Source: Flaviflexus salsibiostraticola
Lineage (GTDB): Bacteria > Actinomycetota > Actinomycetes > Actinomycetales > Actinomycetaceae
DNA: 64,000 nucleotides
NCBI RefSeq assembly: GCF_003952265.1
Contig: NZ_CP034438.1
Coordinates: 682,001 to 746,000 of the forward strand
Direction: 5' to 3'
A program made the translations under genes and the position numbers. The notes beneath the pieces were generated by a model. It did not search any database. It saw only the letters and a list, made by a program, of their open reading frames with translations, and had not been told where the DNA came from. How positions within the stretch are numbered: position 1 is the first letter of the stretch; each line of letters opens with the position of its first letter. Below, piece by piece: positions 9,201 to 17,966 of the stretch.

Positions 9201-10021
9201 TGCCGGCCCCGATCACGCCAACCCCGGACAGGCAGAGCGAATTTCTTGACGAGACGTCCGGAGAACGGGGTCTCATTGAGGCGTGCGAGATAGACCGGGT
9301 AGTCCGACTTCCGAGCCGTGATGAGACTGCCGGCGTCGACGGGCAGGTCGCGCCGGCCGTCGCAGACGAGGACCGCACCGTTCGTATGAAGGGCGATCTC
9401 GAGCTCCGAGCCCGGGCCGACGACAAGTGGCCGTGTGAAGAGCGCATGCGCCGCGATGGGGACGAGAAGCATGGCCTCGACGTCCGGCCACACAACGGGA
9501 CCGCCCGCGGAGAAGGAGTAGGCTGTCGACCCGGTTGGAGTCGACATAAGGACCGAGTCGCAGGAGAAAGACGACACGCCCCTGCCGTCCACGCCGAGGC
9601 TCACCTCGATCATCGGCTTCCCGTGCTTATCGAGGGCCGCCTCGTTGAGGGTCCACGTGCTCGCCTTCCTCCCATCCGAGAGGGTGACCTCGATGTCCAT
9701 CGTCATCCGCCGGTCCAGGGTCCACTCCCGCTCCGTGATCTGCTCGACCACGCGCGCGAGACCCTCTGGTTCCACCTCGGCGAGGAAGCCGACATGGCCG
9801 TAGTTGATGCCGACGATCGGGACCTCGGTGCCACGGGTCAGCTCGGTGGCGGATAGGATTGTCCCATCACCGCCGAGGACGACGACGATCTCAGCGTCCC
9901 CGAGCGGGCCGCTTCTGCGGACCTCGAAGCCGTGACGGGTCAACTCGTTCTCGATGATGGCTGCCGAATGCTGGGCATCCGGCCGGTACCTGTGGGTGAC
10001 CAGATAGATCTCGCGGGTCAT
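9197..10021 (-). CDS. nadK: NAD kinase
   Basis: Phosphorylates NAD to NADP in the cytoplasm. The 274-aa protein has the GGDGT motif at residues 50-54, the downstream LNEAALDK (NE/D) segment and the C-terminal STPTGSTAYSFSAGGPVV signature. ATG at 10021 overlaps the tlyA TGA as ATGA, and the recN start overlaps its stop, so the three genes are translationally coupled. Confidence 0.95.
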   Translation of the reverse strand: MTREIYLVTHRYRPDAQHSAAIIENELTRHGFEVRRSGPLGDAEIVVVLGGDGTILSATELTRGTEVPIVGINYGHVGFLAEVEPEGLARVVEQITEREWTLDRRMTMDIEVTLSDGRKASTWTLNEAALDKHGKPMIEVSLGVDGRGVSSFSCDSVLMSTPTGSTAYSFSAGGPVVWPDVEAMLLVPIAAHALFTRPLVVGPGSELEIALHTNGAVLVCDGRRDLPVDAGSLITARKSDYPVYLARLNETPFSGRLVKKFALPVRGWRDRGRQ

Positions 10022-10869
10022 CGTCCCTCCTTCGGAGAGACTCTACCGAATAGCCCGGGCGCGGGGCCGTTCATGACGGCGCTGTGGACCGCCTCCGGCA
10101 GATCACGAACTGGGTCCGGATGGTCGTGGCGCATCGACAGGAAGTACTCAACGTTGCCCGCGGGACCCGGCAGTGGCGACGCTGCGACGGCAGCAACGTC
10201 CAAGCCGAGTCCGATCGCGCAGTCCGCCACCTTGAGGACAGTCTCAACATGATGGTCGAGATTGCGGACAACGCCGCCATGCCCGAGCCGGTCCTTCCCG
10301 ATCTCGAACTGGGGCTTGACCATGAGAAGGAAGTCGGCATCCTGGCGGCAGGCGGCGACCAGGGCAGGAAGAATGAGGGTGAGGGAGATGAAGGACAGAT
10401 CCCCGACGGCCATATCCGGCGCCGGTGCCACATCCTCCGGCTTGAGCTCGCGCACGTTCATGCGCTCCATGACGGTGACGCGGGGATCCTCTCGAAGCCG
10501 CCACGCGAGCAGGCCATAGCCGACATCGATGGCGAGCACCTCTGCTGCGCCTCGGCGCAGCAGCACGTCGGTGAAGCCACCCGTGCTGGCCCCCGCGTCG
10601 ATGATGCGGCGGCCCTCGATCCGCGGGGCACGGTCGCCCAACAGATCGAGGACGCCGGCGAGCTTGTAGGCTCCGCGAGACGCGTAGTGATCAAGATCGG
10701 CGTCATCGACGACAATCGCCTGAGCGGGATCGACCTGCCGCGCCGGCTTCGTCACCGCGGCGCCATCAAGGCGCACTCGCCCGCTCTCGATCAGCCGCTT
10801 GGCATCGTCGCGTGACGCGGCGAGTCCGCGCCTCACGAGCTCCGCGTCGATCCGCCTCAGCCTGCCCAC
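10018..10869 (-). CDS. tlyA: TlyA family 16S/23S rRNA 2'-O-methyltransferase
   Basis: Methylates cytidine 2'-OH positions in 16S and 23S rRNA. In mycobacteria, loss of TlyA gives capreomycin resistance. Residues 1-60 form an S4 RNA-binding domain, followed by an RrmJ-like fold with SAM loop DAGASTGGFTD at 91-101. The K-D-K-E catalytic set is visible in RGAYKL (K69), GDLSFISL, KPQFE and GNVEYF. The 283-aa length is typical. GTG at 10869 shares one base with the stop of the small upstream gene. Confidence 0.92.
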   Translation of the reverse strand: MGRLRRIDAELVRRGLAASRDDAKRLIESGRVRLDGAAVTKPARQVDPAQAIVVDDADLDHYASRGAYKLAGVLDLLGDRAPRIEGRRIIDAGASTGGFTDVLLRRGAAEVLAIDVGYGLLAWRLREDPRVTVMERMNVRELKPEDVAPAPDMAVGDLSFISLTLILPALVAACRQDADFLLMVKPQFEIGKDRLGHGGVVRNLDHHVETVLKVADCAIGLGLDVAAVAASPLPGPAGNVEYFLSMRHDHPDPVRDLPEAVHSAVMNGPAPGLFGRVSPKEGR

Positions 10870-11021
10870 TAGCCCTGGGCCCTGCTCAGAGCTTCTGAGA
10901 GCTCTCGCGCGATCTGATCGAAACGCCCCGCAGCCGAATCGAGGCCCTCACTGTCGTAGGGCTCGTCCGGCATGAGACCCTCGACGATCGCCTCGAGGTC
11001 ACGCCCTGGTGTCGGATCCAT
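10869..11021 (-). CDS. Small acidic protein between HAD and tlyA (50 aa)
   Basis: A 50-residue acidic ORF starting MDPTPGRDLE and ending in a predicted helix (RFDQIARELSEALSRAQG). ATG at 11021 lies four bases after the HAD stop, and its TAG overlaps the tlyA GTG by one base. That spacing makes it very likely translated. A short protein occupies the matching slot in mycobacteria (Rv1693). Function is unknown; no domain is recognised. Confidence 0.7.
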   Translation of the reverse strand: MDPTPGRDLEAIVEGLMPDEPYDSEGLDSAAGRFDQIARELSEALSRAQG

Positions 11022-11025
11022 GGCG

Positions 11026-12042
11026 TCAGGCGACGACGAGATCGGCGATCTGGTCGGCAAGTGCGTCACGGCCTGCACCAGCATCGGCCGCAGCCCAGCA
11101 GGCGGCGACGACGCACCGATACAGATCGAGGGAGGCCCCGGCGAGCGGACCGGACGCCGTGAGTGCACCGTCGCTGAACTCGGCCCATTCCGTGCCGAGC
11201 TCGGCCCGTGTACCACTCACCATCGGCGCTTCGTGGGCCTCATTGAGCCCGACGAGGGTCTTCGACAGGTAGGTCGGTCGCTCCTCGGGCACCGCGAGAG
11301 CAACGTCCCTCTCATCATTCACACCCGTGAGGACGTGGAGGGAGTCGACATCGGCGGCGACTGCGCCCCGGATGTCGGTGTTGAGCCGGTCGCCGACTGC
11401 GAGGGGGCGCGTTGCGGACACGCTCTGCGCGGCCTGATGAAACACCCTGGGGAGGGGCTTTCCGGTGGCGATCGGGACGACCCCAGTGGCATGCTCCACT
11501 GCTTTGACGAGCGCACCGTTGCCGAGCATGAAACCACGCTCCTGGGGAAGGGTCGCGTCGAGGTTCGAGGCGATGAAGACTGCTCCCCTGTTGATCGCGA
11601 GAGCTCCCTCGGACATGAGTTTCCAGCCGACGGACGGATGGAATCCCTGAACGACGGCCGCCGGTTCGTCGTCGGCCGAATCGACGACCGCGAAGCCCTT
11701 CTTCGTCAATGCTTCGACGAGACCTTCGCCGCCGATGACGAACACCTTCGAGCCTGCCGGAATCTCCTCCGACGCCAGCTCGGCGGCCGCCATCGCTGCC
11801 GTGTACACCTCCGAATCCTCCGCCGGTATGTCGAGGGATCGAAGGTGATCGCCGATCGCGTGCGGTGTGCGGGCGGCGTTGTTCGTCAGGTAGACGGCGA
11901 GCTGGCCTCGACCGCGTGCCTCAACAATCGAATCCGCAGCGTCCACCACCGGGAGATTCCCGCGGTAACACACCCCATCCAAGTCATAGATCGAGGCGTC
12001 GTAGGCCTCCGACAGCGGCGCAGCCGATGACTTCAGGCTCAC
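11026..12042 (-). CDS. HAD-superfamily (NagD-like, class IIA) phosphatase
   Basis: A 338-aa HAD-IIA hydrolase. Motif I is YDLDGV with nucleophile D20 and D22, motif II lies in the LTNNA segment, and the late motif is AVGDRLNTDI. The cap domain is of the NagD/phosphoglycolate phosphatase type. The positional homologue in M. tuberculosis (Rv1692) is a glycerol-3-phosphate phosphatase used in lipid turnover, so that substrate is a fair guess but not shown by sequence. GTG at 12042 overlaps the upstream stop as GTGA. Confidence 0.85.
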   Translation of the reverse strand: MSLKSSAAPLSEAYDASIYDLDGVCYRGNLPVVDAADSIVEARGRGQLAVYLTNNAARTPHAIGDHLRSLDIPAEDSEVYTAAMAAAELASEEIPAGSKVFVIGGEGLVEALTKKGFAVVDSADDEPAAVVQGFHPSVGWKLMSEGALAINRGAVFIASNLDATLPQERGFMLGNGALVKAVEHATGVVPIATGKPLPRVFHQAAQSVSATRPLAVGDRLNTDIRGAVAADVDSLHVLTGVNDERDVALAVPEERPTYLSKTLVGLNEAHEAPMVSGTRAELGTEWAEFSDGALTASGPLAGASLDLYRCVVAACWAAADAGAGRDALADQIADLVVA

Positions 12043-14423
12043 CGGTCCTCCTCGTCTTCGTCCAGCTTCGCGGCGATCTCGTCGTCGACGCTCTCGAGCT
12101 CTGCCTCAAGTTCGGGGTCCGACTCTCCCGTGTCGAGCGCGGTGACATCGGCATCGACCGGTGCAGCCTCCGCGGGGACGTCAAGGTCGGCCGGAAGGTC
12201 CCCCTGATCGATGAAGTCATCCGACTCTGCGTCGTCGATGAAGTCGTCCGCGTCGACCTCGGGATCACCATCGGCGTCAACGTCAGTTGCGTGTCCGGCT
12301 CGAACGTCGCCGAGATCGTCCTCCCCGGCTGTCAGGTCATGAAAATCCCGATCCTCGTCGTTCACTTCGGAGTTCTCGATTCTGTCCATGTCATCCTCCT
12401 CGGTCATCGGTGCGTCGTCGTCCGAAAACGTCTCGTCGTCGGGCGCATCGCCCGCCTCAACGGCTGCGGTCCTCGGCTGCCGAATGTCCGCGAACCGGTC
12501 ATTCTCCGACTCGCTCAGATCATCCAGGTCGGCATCGAGCTCATCCTGAGTGTCGGGCGCCTCGAGCTCCTCGAGATCGTCCTCGTCGTCCCACTCGTCG
12601 AACGACTCGGGATCGGCATCATCGGCTGGCATGGGTTCGTCGAAGACCTCGATGGTCTCTGAGTCCCACAGCGGAGCCCACTTCGCGCGAATCTCAGCTG
12701 CCTCCTCATCGCGCCCGAGCTCCTTGAGACGCTCGACACGGACGAACTCCACCGGTGCCCGCATCTCTTCAGAGAACGTGTCGACCTTGAGGGTCTCAAT
12801 GAGCTTGAGGCCCATCTCCGACTGTTCAATGTCCGCGTAGGCTCCGGAGATGACAAGGGCAAGCTCGATCTGTGCAGTCGGTTCGAGCTCCTGGATGTTG
12901 ATGTCTTCGAGATACTTGACGGCGCGCTCGGGTTTGCCCATGCCGCGCTCGCAATCAGCCTCGAGGTAGGCATGTGAGATGTCGCCCGACATCCTGCGGT
13001 AGGTGCGCAGCTCGCGAAGAGCCTCGCCGTACTTCTCATTGGCGTAGGCGGTCAGACCGAGCGCCTCTCGAACGATATCGATACGGGCAGCACGGCGGTA
13101 CGCAGCCTTTGCATGCTCGTATGCAAGCTCGGGGTTCTCATCCATGAGAGAACCCGCCATGACCAGCTGGCGCGCGACCCGATCGGCATTGTCCTTATTG
13201 AGCGACAGCAGATGGCGGCGCGCCTCCCTGCTCAGATCCTCAGCGGTGATCTCGTCAGGGATGTACGGCTCCGGCTCACGGTCGCTGCGACCTGCCCCGG
13301 CCCTCGGGGCGTGCTGACGATCTCCGCCGTCTCCCCTACTGTCGAACCCGCGACCACCGCGGTCATCGAAACGTCGCCCACCACGGTCCCCGCGATCATC
13401 GAACCTCCGGCCACCATCACGACGGTCACGATCGTCGAACCGGCCGCGATCGTCCCGACGCTGACCGCCACGATCCTCGAACCTGCGACCACCCTCACGA
13501 TCGAACGAACGACCACCGCGATCCCCTCGGTCGTTGGACGTGCGACCGCCATCGAAGGAACGCCCACCGCGCTCATTGGGCCTGCGCTCACCACGATCCT
13601 CGAAGCGACGCCCGCCCTCACGATCGAACGAACGACCACCACGATCGCCACGATCATCGAACCTGCGCTCACCGCGGTCGAACGAACGACCGCCCCGGTC
13701 GTCGAACCTACGCCCACCATCACGACGGTCACGGTCATCGAACTTACGGCCACCGTCACGATCGAACGAACGACCGCCATCGGACCTGCGCTCACCACGA
13801 TCCTCGAAGCGACGCCCGCCCTCACGATCGAACGAACGACCGCCACGATCATCGAACTTACGGCCGCCATCACGATCGAACGAACGACCGCCATCGGACC
13901 TGCGCTCACCACGATCGAAGGAACGGCCACCCTCACGACGCTGACCACCACGCTCATCAGACCTGCGTTCACCACGATCGAACGAACGACCACCGCGGTC
14001 GCCACGGTCGTCAAACCTGCGACCACCGCGATCATCGGACCTGCGCTCACCACGGTCAAAGGACCGACCACCCTCACGACGGTCACGATCCTCAAAACGG
14101 CCACGATCCTCGCGACGCTGACCACCACGCTCATCAGACCTGCGCTCACCACGATCAAACGAACGACCACCGCGGTCGCCACGGTCGTCAAACCTGCGAC
14201 CACCACGATCATCGGACCTGCGCTCACCACGGTCAAAGGACCGACCACCCTCACGACGGTCACGATCCTCGCGACGCTGACCACCACGCTCCTGAGAGCG
14301 TCGATCCCCCTGGCCGCCACGACCCTGGTCACCGTCGCTCGAGCGAGATCCCCTGCGTCTGTCGGAGGCGGACTGCCAGGAGGATCGGCGGTCACCTGAT
14401 TCGTCATCAAAGCTGTTGGACAT
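12039..14423 (-). CDS. TPR protein with long Arg/Asp/Gly-repeat N-terminus and acidic tail
   Basis: A 794-aa three-part protein. Residues 1 to about 384 are nearly all R, D, G, E, S and F in degenerate repeats such as DDRGGRSFDRGERRSD, with no hydrophobic core, so intrinsically disordered. Residues of about 385-590 form a helical TPR-like domain (YEHAKAAYRRAARID, YGEALRELRTYRR). Residues from about 592 to the end are a strongly acidic tail. ATG at 14423 is chosen over upstream in-frame codons because GGAG precedes it and the family core begins there. Mycobacterial Rv1691 occupies the same slot. R/G-rich disorder suggests RNA binding or condensate formation; this is inference. Confidence 0.75.
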   Translation of the reverse strand: MSNSFDDESGDRRSSWQSASDRRRGSRSSDGDQGRGGQGDRRSQERGGQRREDRDRREGGRSFDRGERRSDDRGGRRFDDRGDRGGRSFDRGERRSDERGGQRREDRGRFEDRDRREGGRSFDRGERRSDDRGGRRFDDRGDRGGRSFDRGERRSDERGGQRREGGRSFDRGERRSDGGRSFDRDGGRKFDDRGGRSFDREGGRRFEDRGERRSDGGRSFDRDGGRKFDDRDRRDGGRRFDDRGGRSFDRGERRFDDRGDRGGRSFDREGGRRFEDRGERRPNERGGRSFDGGRTSNDRGDRGGRSFDREGGRRFEDRGGQRRDDRGRFDDRDRRDGGRRFDDRGDRGGRRFDDRGGRGFDSRGDGGDRQHAPRAGAGRSDREPEPYIPDEITAEDLSREARRHLLSLNKDNADRVARQLVMAGSLMDENPELAYEHAKAAYRRAARIDIVREALGLTAYANEKYGEALRELRTYRRMSGDISHAYLEADCERGMGKPERAVKYLEDINIQELEPTAQIELALVISGAYADIEQSEMGLKLIETLKVDTFSEEMRAPVEFVRVERLKELGRDEEAAEIRAKWAPLWDSETIEVFDEPMPADDADPESFDEWDDEDDLEELEAPDTQDELDADLDDLSESENDRFADIRQPRTAAVEAGDAPDDETFSDDDAPMTEEDDMDRIENSEVNDEDRDFHDLTAGEDDLGDVRAGHATDVDADGDPEVDADDFIDDAESDDFIDQGDLPADLDVPAEAAPVDADVTALDTGESDPELEAELESVDDEIAAKLDEDEEDR
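13290..14330 (-). repeat. Degenerate in-frame tandem repeats encoding the RD/RG region
   Basis: About 1 kb of imperfect direct repeats with units of roughly 12-30 bp built on codons for GGRSFDR, DDRG and ERRSD. On the plus strand the recurring words are cgaacgaacgaccacc and acctgcgctcacc. The repeats are in frame and coding. Long ORFs on the other strands here are by-products. Confidence 0.85.
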
Positions 14424-14654
14424 GGGAGATCTCCACTCATTCAGTTCTAAAAAGGCGGCCCATACGGCGCGCAACACGATCAAGACTAGTTCATCGAGGT
14501 GAGGGATGGGCGGGTCGGGCCGTGTTGTTTCGACCACCGCGAAACGCGAGCAGCGGCTGGAGCGGTGCTCGTGTGGCACGCCAATGACTGCACGGGCGCC
14601 GACTCTGGCGCTGCTCGATCGAGCCGCGTCGCAGTGGTGATTGAGATGGTGGAC

Positions 14655-14695
14655 ATGACCGCGGCCCCCTGCATGATGCAGAGGGCCACGGTCAT
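14655..14695 (-). terminator. Long hairpin terminator after the FGGY kinase
   Basis: A near-perfect inverted repeat with a 19-bp stem and 3-base loop lies 16 bp past the kinase stop. Its two mismatches are C/A on the plus strand but G-U wobbles on the minus strand, so the RNA that folds is the minus-strand transcript. There is no U-tract. Confidence 0.75.
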
Positions 14696-14710
14696 CATTG
14701 ACGCCTAAGA

Positions 14711-16282
14711 CTACTTGGCAACCTCGTGGTCGACGAGCTGGTGGATCGAGTCGCGAACCTTCGGGTAGAGCTCCATGTAGCGCTCCAGGTAGAACTGGTA
14801 CTGCTCATGGACGTCCATGCGAGGCTCGATGGTCTCACGAACCTTGACCATGTTCTCGGCCGCCTCCTGCAGATCGGAGTAGATTCCGGCGCCCACGGCG
14901 GCCATCATCGACGAGCCGAGTGCGACCGCGTCGCCGACCTCAGTCAGCGTGATCGGCACACCGGTGACATCCGAGTGCATCTGCATGAAGCTGCGACCGC
15001 GGGTCGCGCCGCCGGCGGCGACGATCTCCTTGGGCTCGAAGCCCTGGTCGCGCATCACCTTGAGGTTGTGCGCCGTGCCGTAGCAGATGCCCTCCTGGAT
15101 CGCCTTGTACAGGTGCTCCGGGCCGTGCGAGAGGGACAGGCCGTAGATCGCGCCACGGGCCTTTCCATCGACGTACGGGGTGCGGTTGCCCTGGAAGTAC
15201 TCGTTGACGATGAGGCCGTCGGAGCCCGGGGGGATGTCCGCCGACTTCATGTTGAGCACGTCGTAGATGCTGAGGCCAGCACGCTCGGCGGCCTCGACGA
15301 GATCCGGGGTGAACTTGTCCTTGAACCACTTCATGACGGAGCCGGTCGACACCTGGCCGCCCTCAACGGTGTACTGGCCGCGGACGACGCCATCGGTGTA
15401 CGAGCCGAAGAAGCCCGCGCCGTGGATCGGCTTGTCGGACTGGCCCGTGATGACGTGCGAGGAGCCGGTGATGAGGGCGAGCTTGCCGGCGTTGACCACA
15501 CCGAGGCCGATCTGGCCTGCCCATGCATCCGCCGCGCCCTGGGCGACCGGGATGCCGGCGACGAGGCCGAGGGTGTTGGCCATGCGCGGGGTGAGCGTTC
15601 CGATCGGCGTACCGAGATCGAGAACGTTCTCCGGGAGCTTGCCGAACACGTCGCCGATGCCGAGGTGCTCGTACAGGTCGATGGGCCATCCGCCCTTGTC
15701 GCGGTTGTAGTACATACGGTGCGCAGCGGTGTTGATCGAGATCGACCATTCGCCGGTCAGCGTGTAGGTGAGCCAGTCAGTCGCATCGACGATGCGGAAT
15801 GCCTTGTTGTAGGTCTCGGGCTCGTTCTCCTTGAGCCACGCGGTCTTGAAGGGGTACCACTCGGCGGAGGCCGGGGCGGTGCCGTTGCCGTTGTAGAGCT
15901 TTGCGACGGAGTCAACACCGGCGATGCGGCCGGCCTGCTCGGTCGCGCGCACGTCCATCCACATGATGGCAGGACGCAGAGCGGTGCCGTTCTCATCGAG
16001 GGCGACCACGGTCATCGTCGTCGCGTCGTACGAGACGCCGAGGATCTTGGACGGGCTGATGCCGGACATGTCCAGGACCCGGTGGCAGGACGCGGTCAGG
16101 CAGGCGAGCCACTCGTCCGGGTGCTGCTCCGCCCAGCCCGGACGGGGGTGCGACGTCTTGTACGGGGTTGCGGCGAACGTAATGGGAGTGCCCTTCGTGT
16201 CATAGAGCGCAACGCGCACGCTCTCTGTACCGAAGTCGATTCCCATCAAGTAGCCATCGTTAGATGCAATTGTGTTCGTCAT
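14711..16282 (-). CDS. FGGY-family carbohydrate kinase (xylulokinase/ribulokinase-like)
   Basis: A 523-aa sugar kinase. The N-terminal ATP-fold signature MGIDFGTESVRVALYD is followed by the substrate-domain segments WAEQHPDEW and IMWMDVRATEQ, and a C-terminal FGGY domain with AAGGATRGRSFMQMHSDVTG. The exact sugar cannot be read; a ketopentose such as xylulose or ribulose is likely. ATG at 16282 is chosen for its AAAGG site seven bases upstream; the frame stays open further upstream but without homology. No transporter or isomerase lies beside it. The upstream region carries a candidate promoter and operator half-sites. Confidence 0.85.
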   Translation of the reverse strand: MTNTIASNDGYLMGIDFGTESVRVALYDTKGTPITFAATPYKTSHPRPGWAEQHPDEWLACLTASCHRVLDMSGISPSKILGVSYDATTMTVVALDENGTALRPAIMWMDVRATEQAGRIAGVDSVAKLYNGNGTAPASAEWYPFKTAWLKENEPETYNKAFRIVDATDWLTYTLTGEWSISINTAAHRMYYNRDKGGWPIDLYEHLGIGDVFGKLPENVLDLGTPIGTLTPRMANTLGLVAGIPVAQGAADAWAGQIGLGVVNAGKLALITGSSHVITGQSDKPIHGAGFFGSYTDGVVRGQYTVEGGQVSTGSVMKWFKDKFTPDLVEAAERAGLSIYDVLNMKSADIPPGSDGLIVNEYFQGNRTPYVDGKARGAIYGLSLSHGPEHLYKAIQEGICYGTAHNLKVMRDQGFEPKEIVAAGGATRGRSFMQMHSDVTGVPITLTEVGDAVALGSSMMAAVGAGIYSDLQEAAENMVKVRETIEPRMDVHEQYQFYLERYMELYPKVRDSIHQLVDHEVAK

Positions 16283-16403
16283 TGAACGCCTTTCAACTGG
16301 GGTGGCCGGACAGTTGCCCGGGAGGCCATTCATCTTGCTCATCGCAGCAGAATCGCCGCTCCGAAGGTTCTGGCGCACCCGACTTTGGGCTCGCCGTGGC
16401 ACG

Positions 16404-16465
16404 AGTTTACACAGATACAGTCCGATTCACCAAATATTCTGTGAAATTCGCATGAACATCTGTGT
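16404..16465 (-). promoter_or_regulatory. Candidate promoter and operator half-sites upstream of the FGGY kinase
   Basis: On the minus strand, TTGGTG (16428-16433) and TAAACT (16404-16409) are 18 bp apart. The inverted repeat ACACAGAT (16409-16416) / ATCTGTGT (16458-16465) brackets this region, with a third TCTGT at 16438-16442. The arrangement suggests a dedicated regulator binding over the promoter. The regulator is not identified. Confidence 0.4.
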
Positions 16466-17586
16466 CAACCGCTCGGAGAATGATCCGCCCGGCCCGCCTG
16501 CTTCTCGAGTAGGCTCACGGCGCGCTGCTGATCGAGGCCAGAGATCCGCAGAATGTCGACGACTGCAGATCGCACCTGGCCGATGAAGACGCTGTCGGCC
16601 GGCGTGGCGCCGCGGTAAGCCGAGGACGCGGTTGCGGCGGCTTCGACCGCTGCGGATTGGAGTGACTCTGTCGAGCACTCGCCTCGTGTCCATTCACCGA
16701 CGACCAGGACAGCATCTCGGAGCTCCTCGAGGGAGGCGATCAAGGCTCGATTGACGCGTGCGCCGTGTCTGATCACGTTCGCACCTGCCCGGCACAACGA
16801 CCGCCCAGAGGTCATGAGGAGCCCTATGCGAGCATCGAGCAGACGCAGCGCGTCCACTCGTCGTCGCCTTTCGATGCGCACGTCCCGCCGAGCGAGGCGA
16901 ATGCTCTCGCCCACCGCGGCGAGCGCATCTGAGAGATCCTGCCGGGCTCCGCCCAGGTGCTCCATGCGATCGAGCGCGGCCTCCACTTCCGTCAGCGAGC
17001 CGGCAGCGACACCATCCTGGAGTTCACGCAGCACTCCCGCATATCCATCGAGGACTCTTTTCACGGCGATGTCAGCGGATCGCAGAGGGTCGGGCGCCAG
17101 AAATGAAGTGAGGACAATTGCCACCACTCCCCCGACGAGTGCGTCTCCCAACCTGATCCACGGGCTCGAGTCGAGGAGCGGAACGAGGATCATGACGACG
17201 ACCGCGGCAACGGCAGCCTGGTTGCTGAGAAGACCACTTGCTCGGAAGGCGACGGCGGCTGACATGGCCAGGAGAACAGCCAGGGACAGCTGCCAGGGCC
17301 CCGCGCCCAGCCAGCGCGTGAGAAGATCTGCGGCGATGATTCCCAAGACCACGCCGACGGTGATCTCCACTGCCCTCCGGTGTCGCTGACCCGCTGTCAG
17401 ACCGGTCGCCACCACCGCGGCGACAGGAGCGAATACCGCCTCCTGTGGACCGAACAGCGCGCCCGCGAGGAGATAGGCCAAACCCGCCGCGGCTGAGGCG
17501 AGCAGAAGAGAGAAGATGTGCTGGCGGATTCGTGAGGCGACGCCGGCGAGGACGGTGCGCAGGCGCCTGAACAACCGACGGATCAT
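16465..17586 (-). CDS. FUSC / aromatic-acid-exporter-like membrane protein
   Basis: A 373-aa protein with about six transmembrane segments in residues 25-165 (SLLLASAAAGLAYLLAGALF, AVAAVVVMILVPLL) and a cytoplasmic helical C-terminal half. This is the half-size fusaric-acid-resistance (FUSC) layout seen in exporter subunits of aromatic acids. Substrate unknown. The ATG at 17586 shares a base with the stop of the upstream gene, so it is the third gene of a coupled operon with the lactone oxidase and the ASRT homologue. Confidence 0.75.
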   Translation of the reverse strand: MIRRLFRRLRTVLAGVASRIRQHIFSLLLASAAAGLAYLLAGALFGPQEAVFAPVAAVVATGLTAGQRHRRAVEITVGVVLGIIAADLLTRWLGAGPWQLSLAVLLAMSAAVAFRASGLLSNQAAVAAVVVMILVPLLDSSPWIRLGDALVGGVVAIVLTSFLAPDPLRSADIAVKRVLDGYAGVLRELQDGVAAGSLTEVEAALDRMEHLGGARQDLSDALAAVGESIRLARRDVRIERRRRVDALRLLDARIGLLMTSGRSLCRAGANVIRHGARVNRALIASLEELRDAVLVVGEWTRGECSTESLQSAAVEAAATASSAYRGATPADSVFIGQVRSAVVDILRISGLDQQRAVSLLEKQAGRADHSPSG

Positions 17587-17966
17587 CAACGACCGGGTGT
17601 CCCCGGCAGTGCCGTGACCGCGAATCGACCGTCGGCCGTATCGACGTAGACGAGCTGGGCAGCGACTCGCACATCGGATGTGATGGCGAGCCCGTAGGGC
17701 ACGCCATACGGCACTGCCTGCGGATCGATGAGATCGTTGATCCGCACATGGCGCACCCGCTTCGCCGGCAGGCTGATCCGGTACGGGCCGACCGGCTCGC
17801 GATCCTCGTGGAAGATCATCACCTCGGCACAGCCATCAGACTCCGTGGCATTGAGAAGACACAGGACGTTGCGGCTTGTGTTCTCCGGCTCTCGACCGCT
17901 GCTGCGTTCGGGGATCATTCCCGCCGCAAACGTCCACTCCGTACTCGTTGCAGAATCCATTGTCAT
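17586..17966 (-). CDS. Sensory rhodopsin transducer (ASRT) family protein
   Basis: A 126-aa all-beta protein of the Anabaena sensory rhodopsin transducer family. It contains the family core LCLLNATESDGCAEVMIF, EDREPVGPYRISLPAKRVRHVR, NDLIDP and VPYGLAITSDVRVAAQLVY. In Anabaena the tetramer couples to sensory rhodopsin, but most family members occur without a rhodopsin and have been proposed to bind carbohydrates. No rhodopsin gene lies in this window. Its start overlaps no known domain, its end overlaps FUSC by one base, and the lactone oxidase stop overlaps its ATG as ATGA. Confidence 0.8.
   Translation of the reverse strand: MTMDSATSTEWTFAAGMIPERSSGREPENTSRNVLCLLNATESDGCAEVMIFHEDREPVGPYRISLPAKRVRHVRINDLIDPQAVPYGVPYGLAITSDVRVAAQLVYVDTADGRFAVTALPGTPGR

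Noticed and set aside
13290..14330. Possible CRISPR array (regularly recurring short words)
   Set aside because: Units vary in length and sequence, are in frame with a coding region, have no unique spacers, and no cas genes are near.
13113..14440. Long ORFs of 428 (plus) and 402 (minus, other frame) codons over the repeats
   Set aside because: Translations are simple Thr/Ile/Ala or Val/Ser/Arg strings created by reading the RD/RG repeats in other frames; the real frame ends in a conserved TPR domain.
14726..16285. 519-codon plus-strand ORF opposite the FGGY kinase
   Set aside because: Antisense shadow; the minus-strand frame has full FGGY family motifs and a ribosome binding site.
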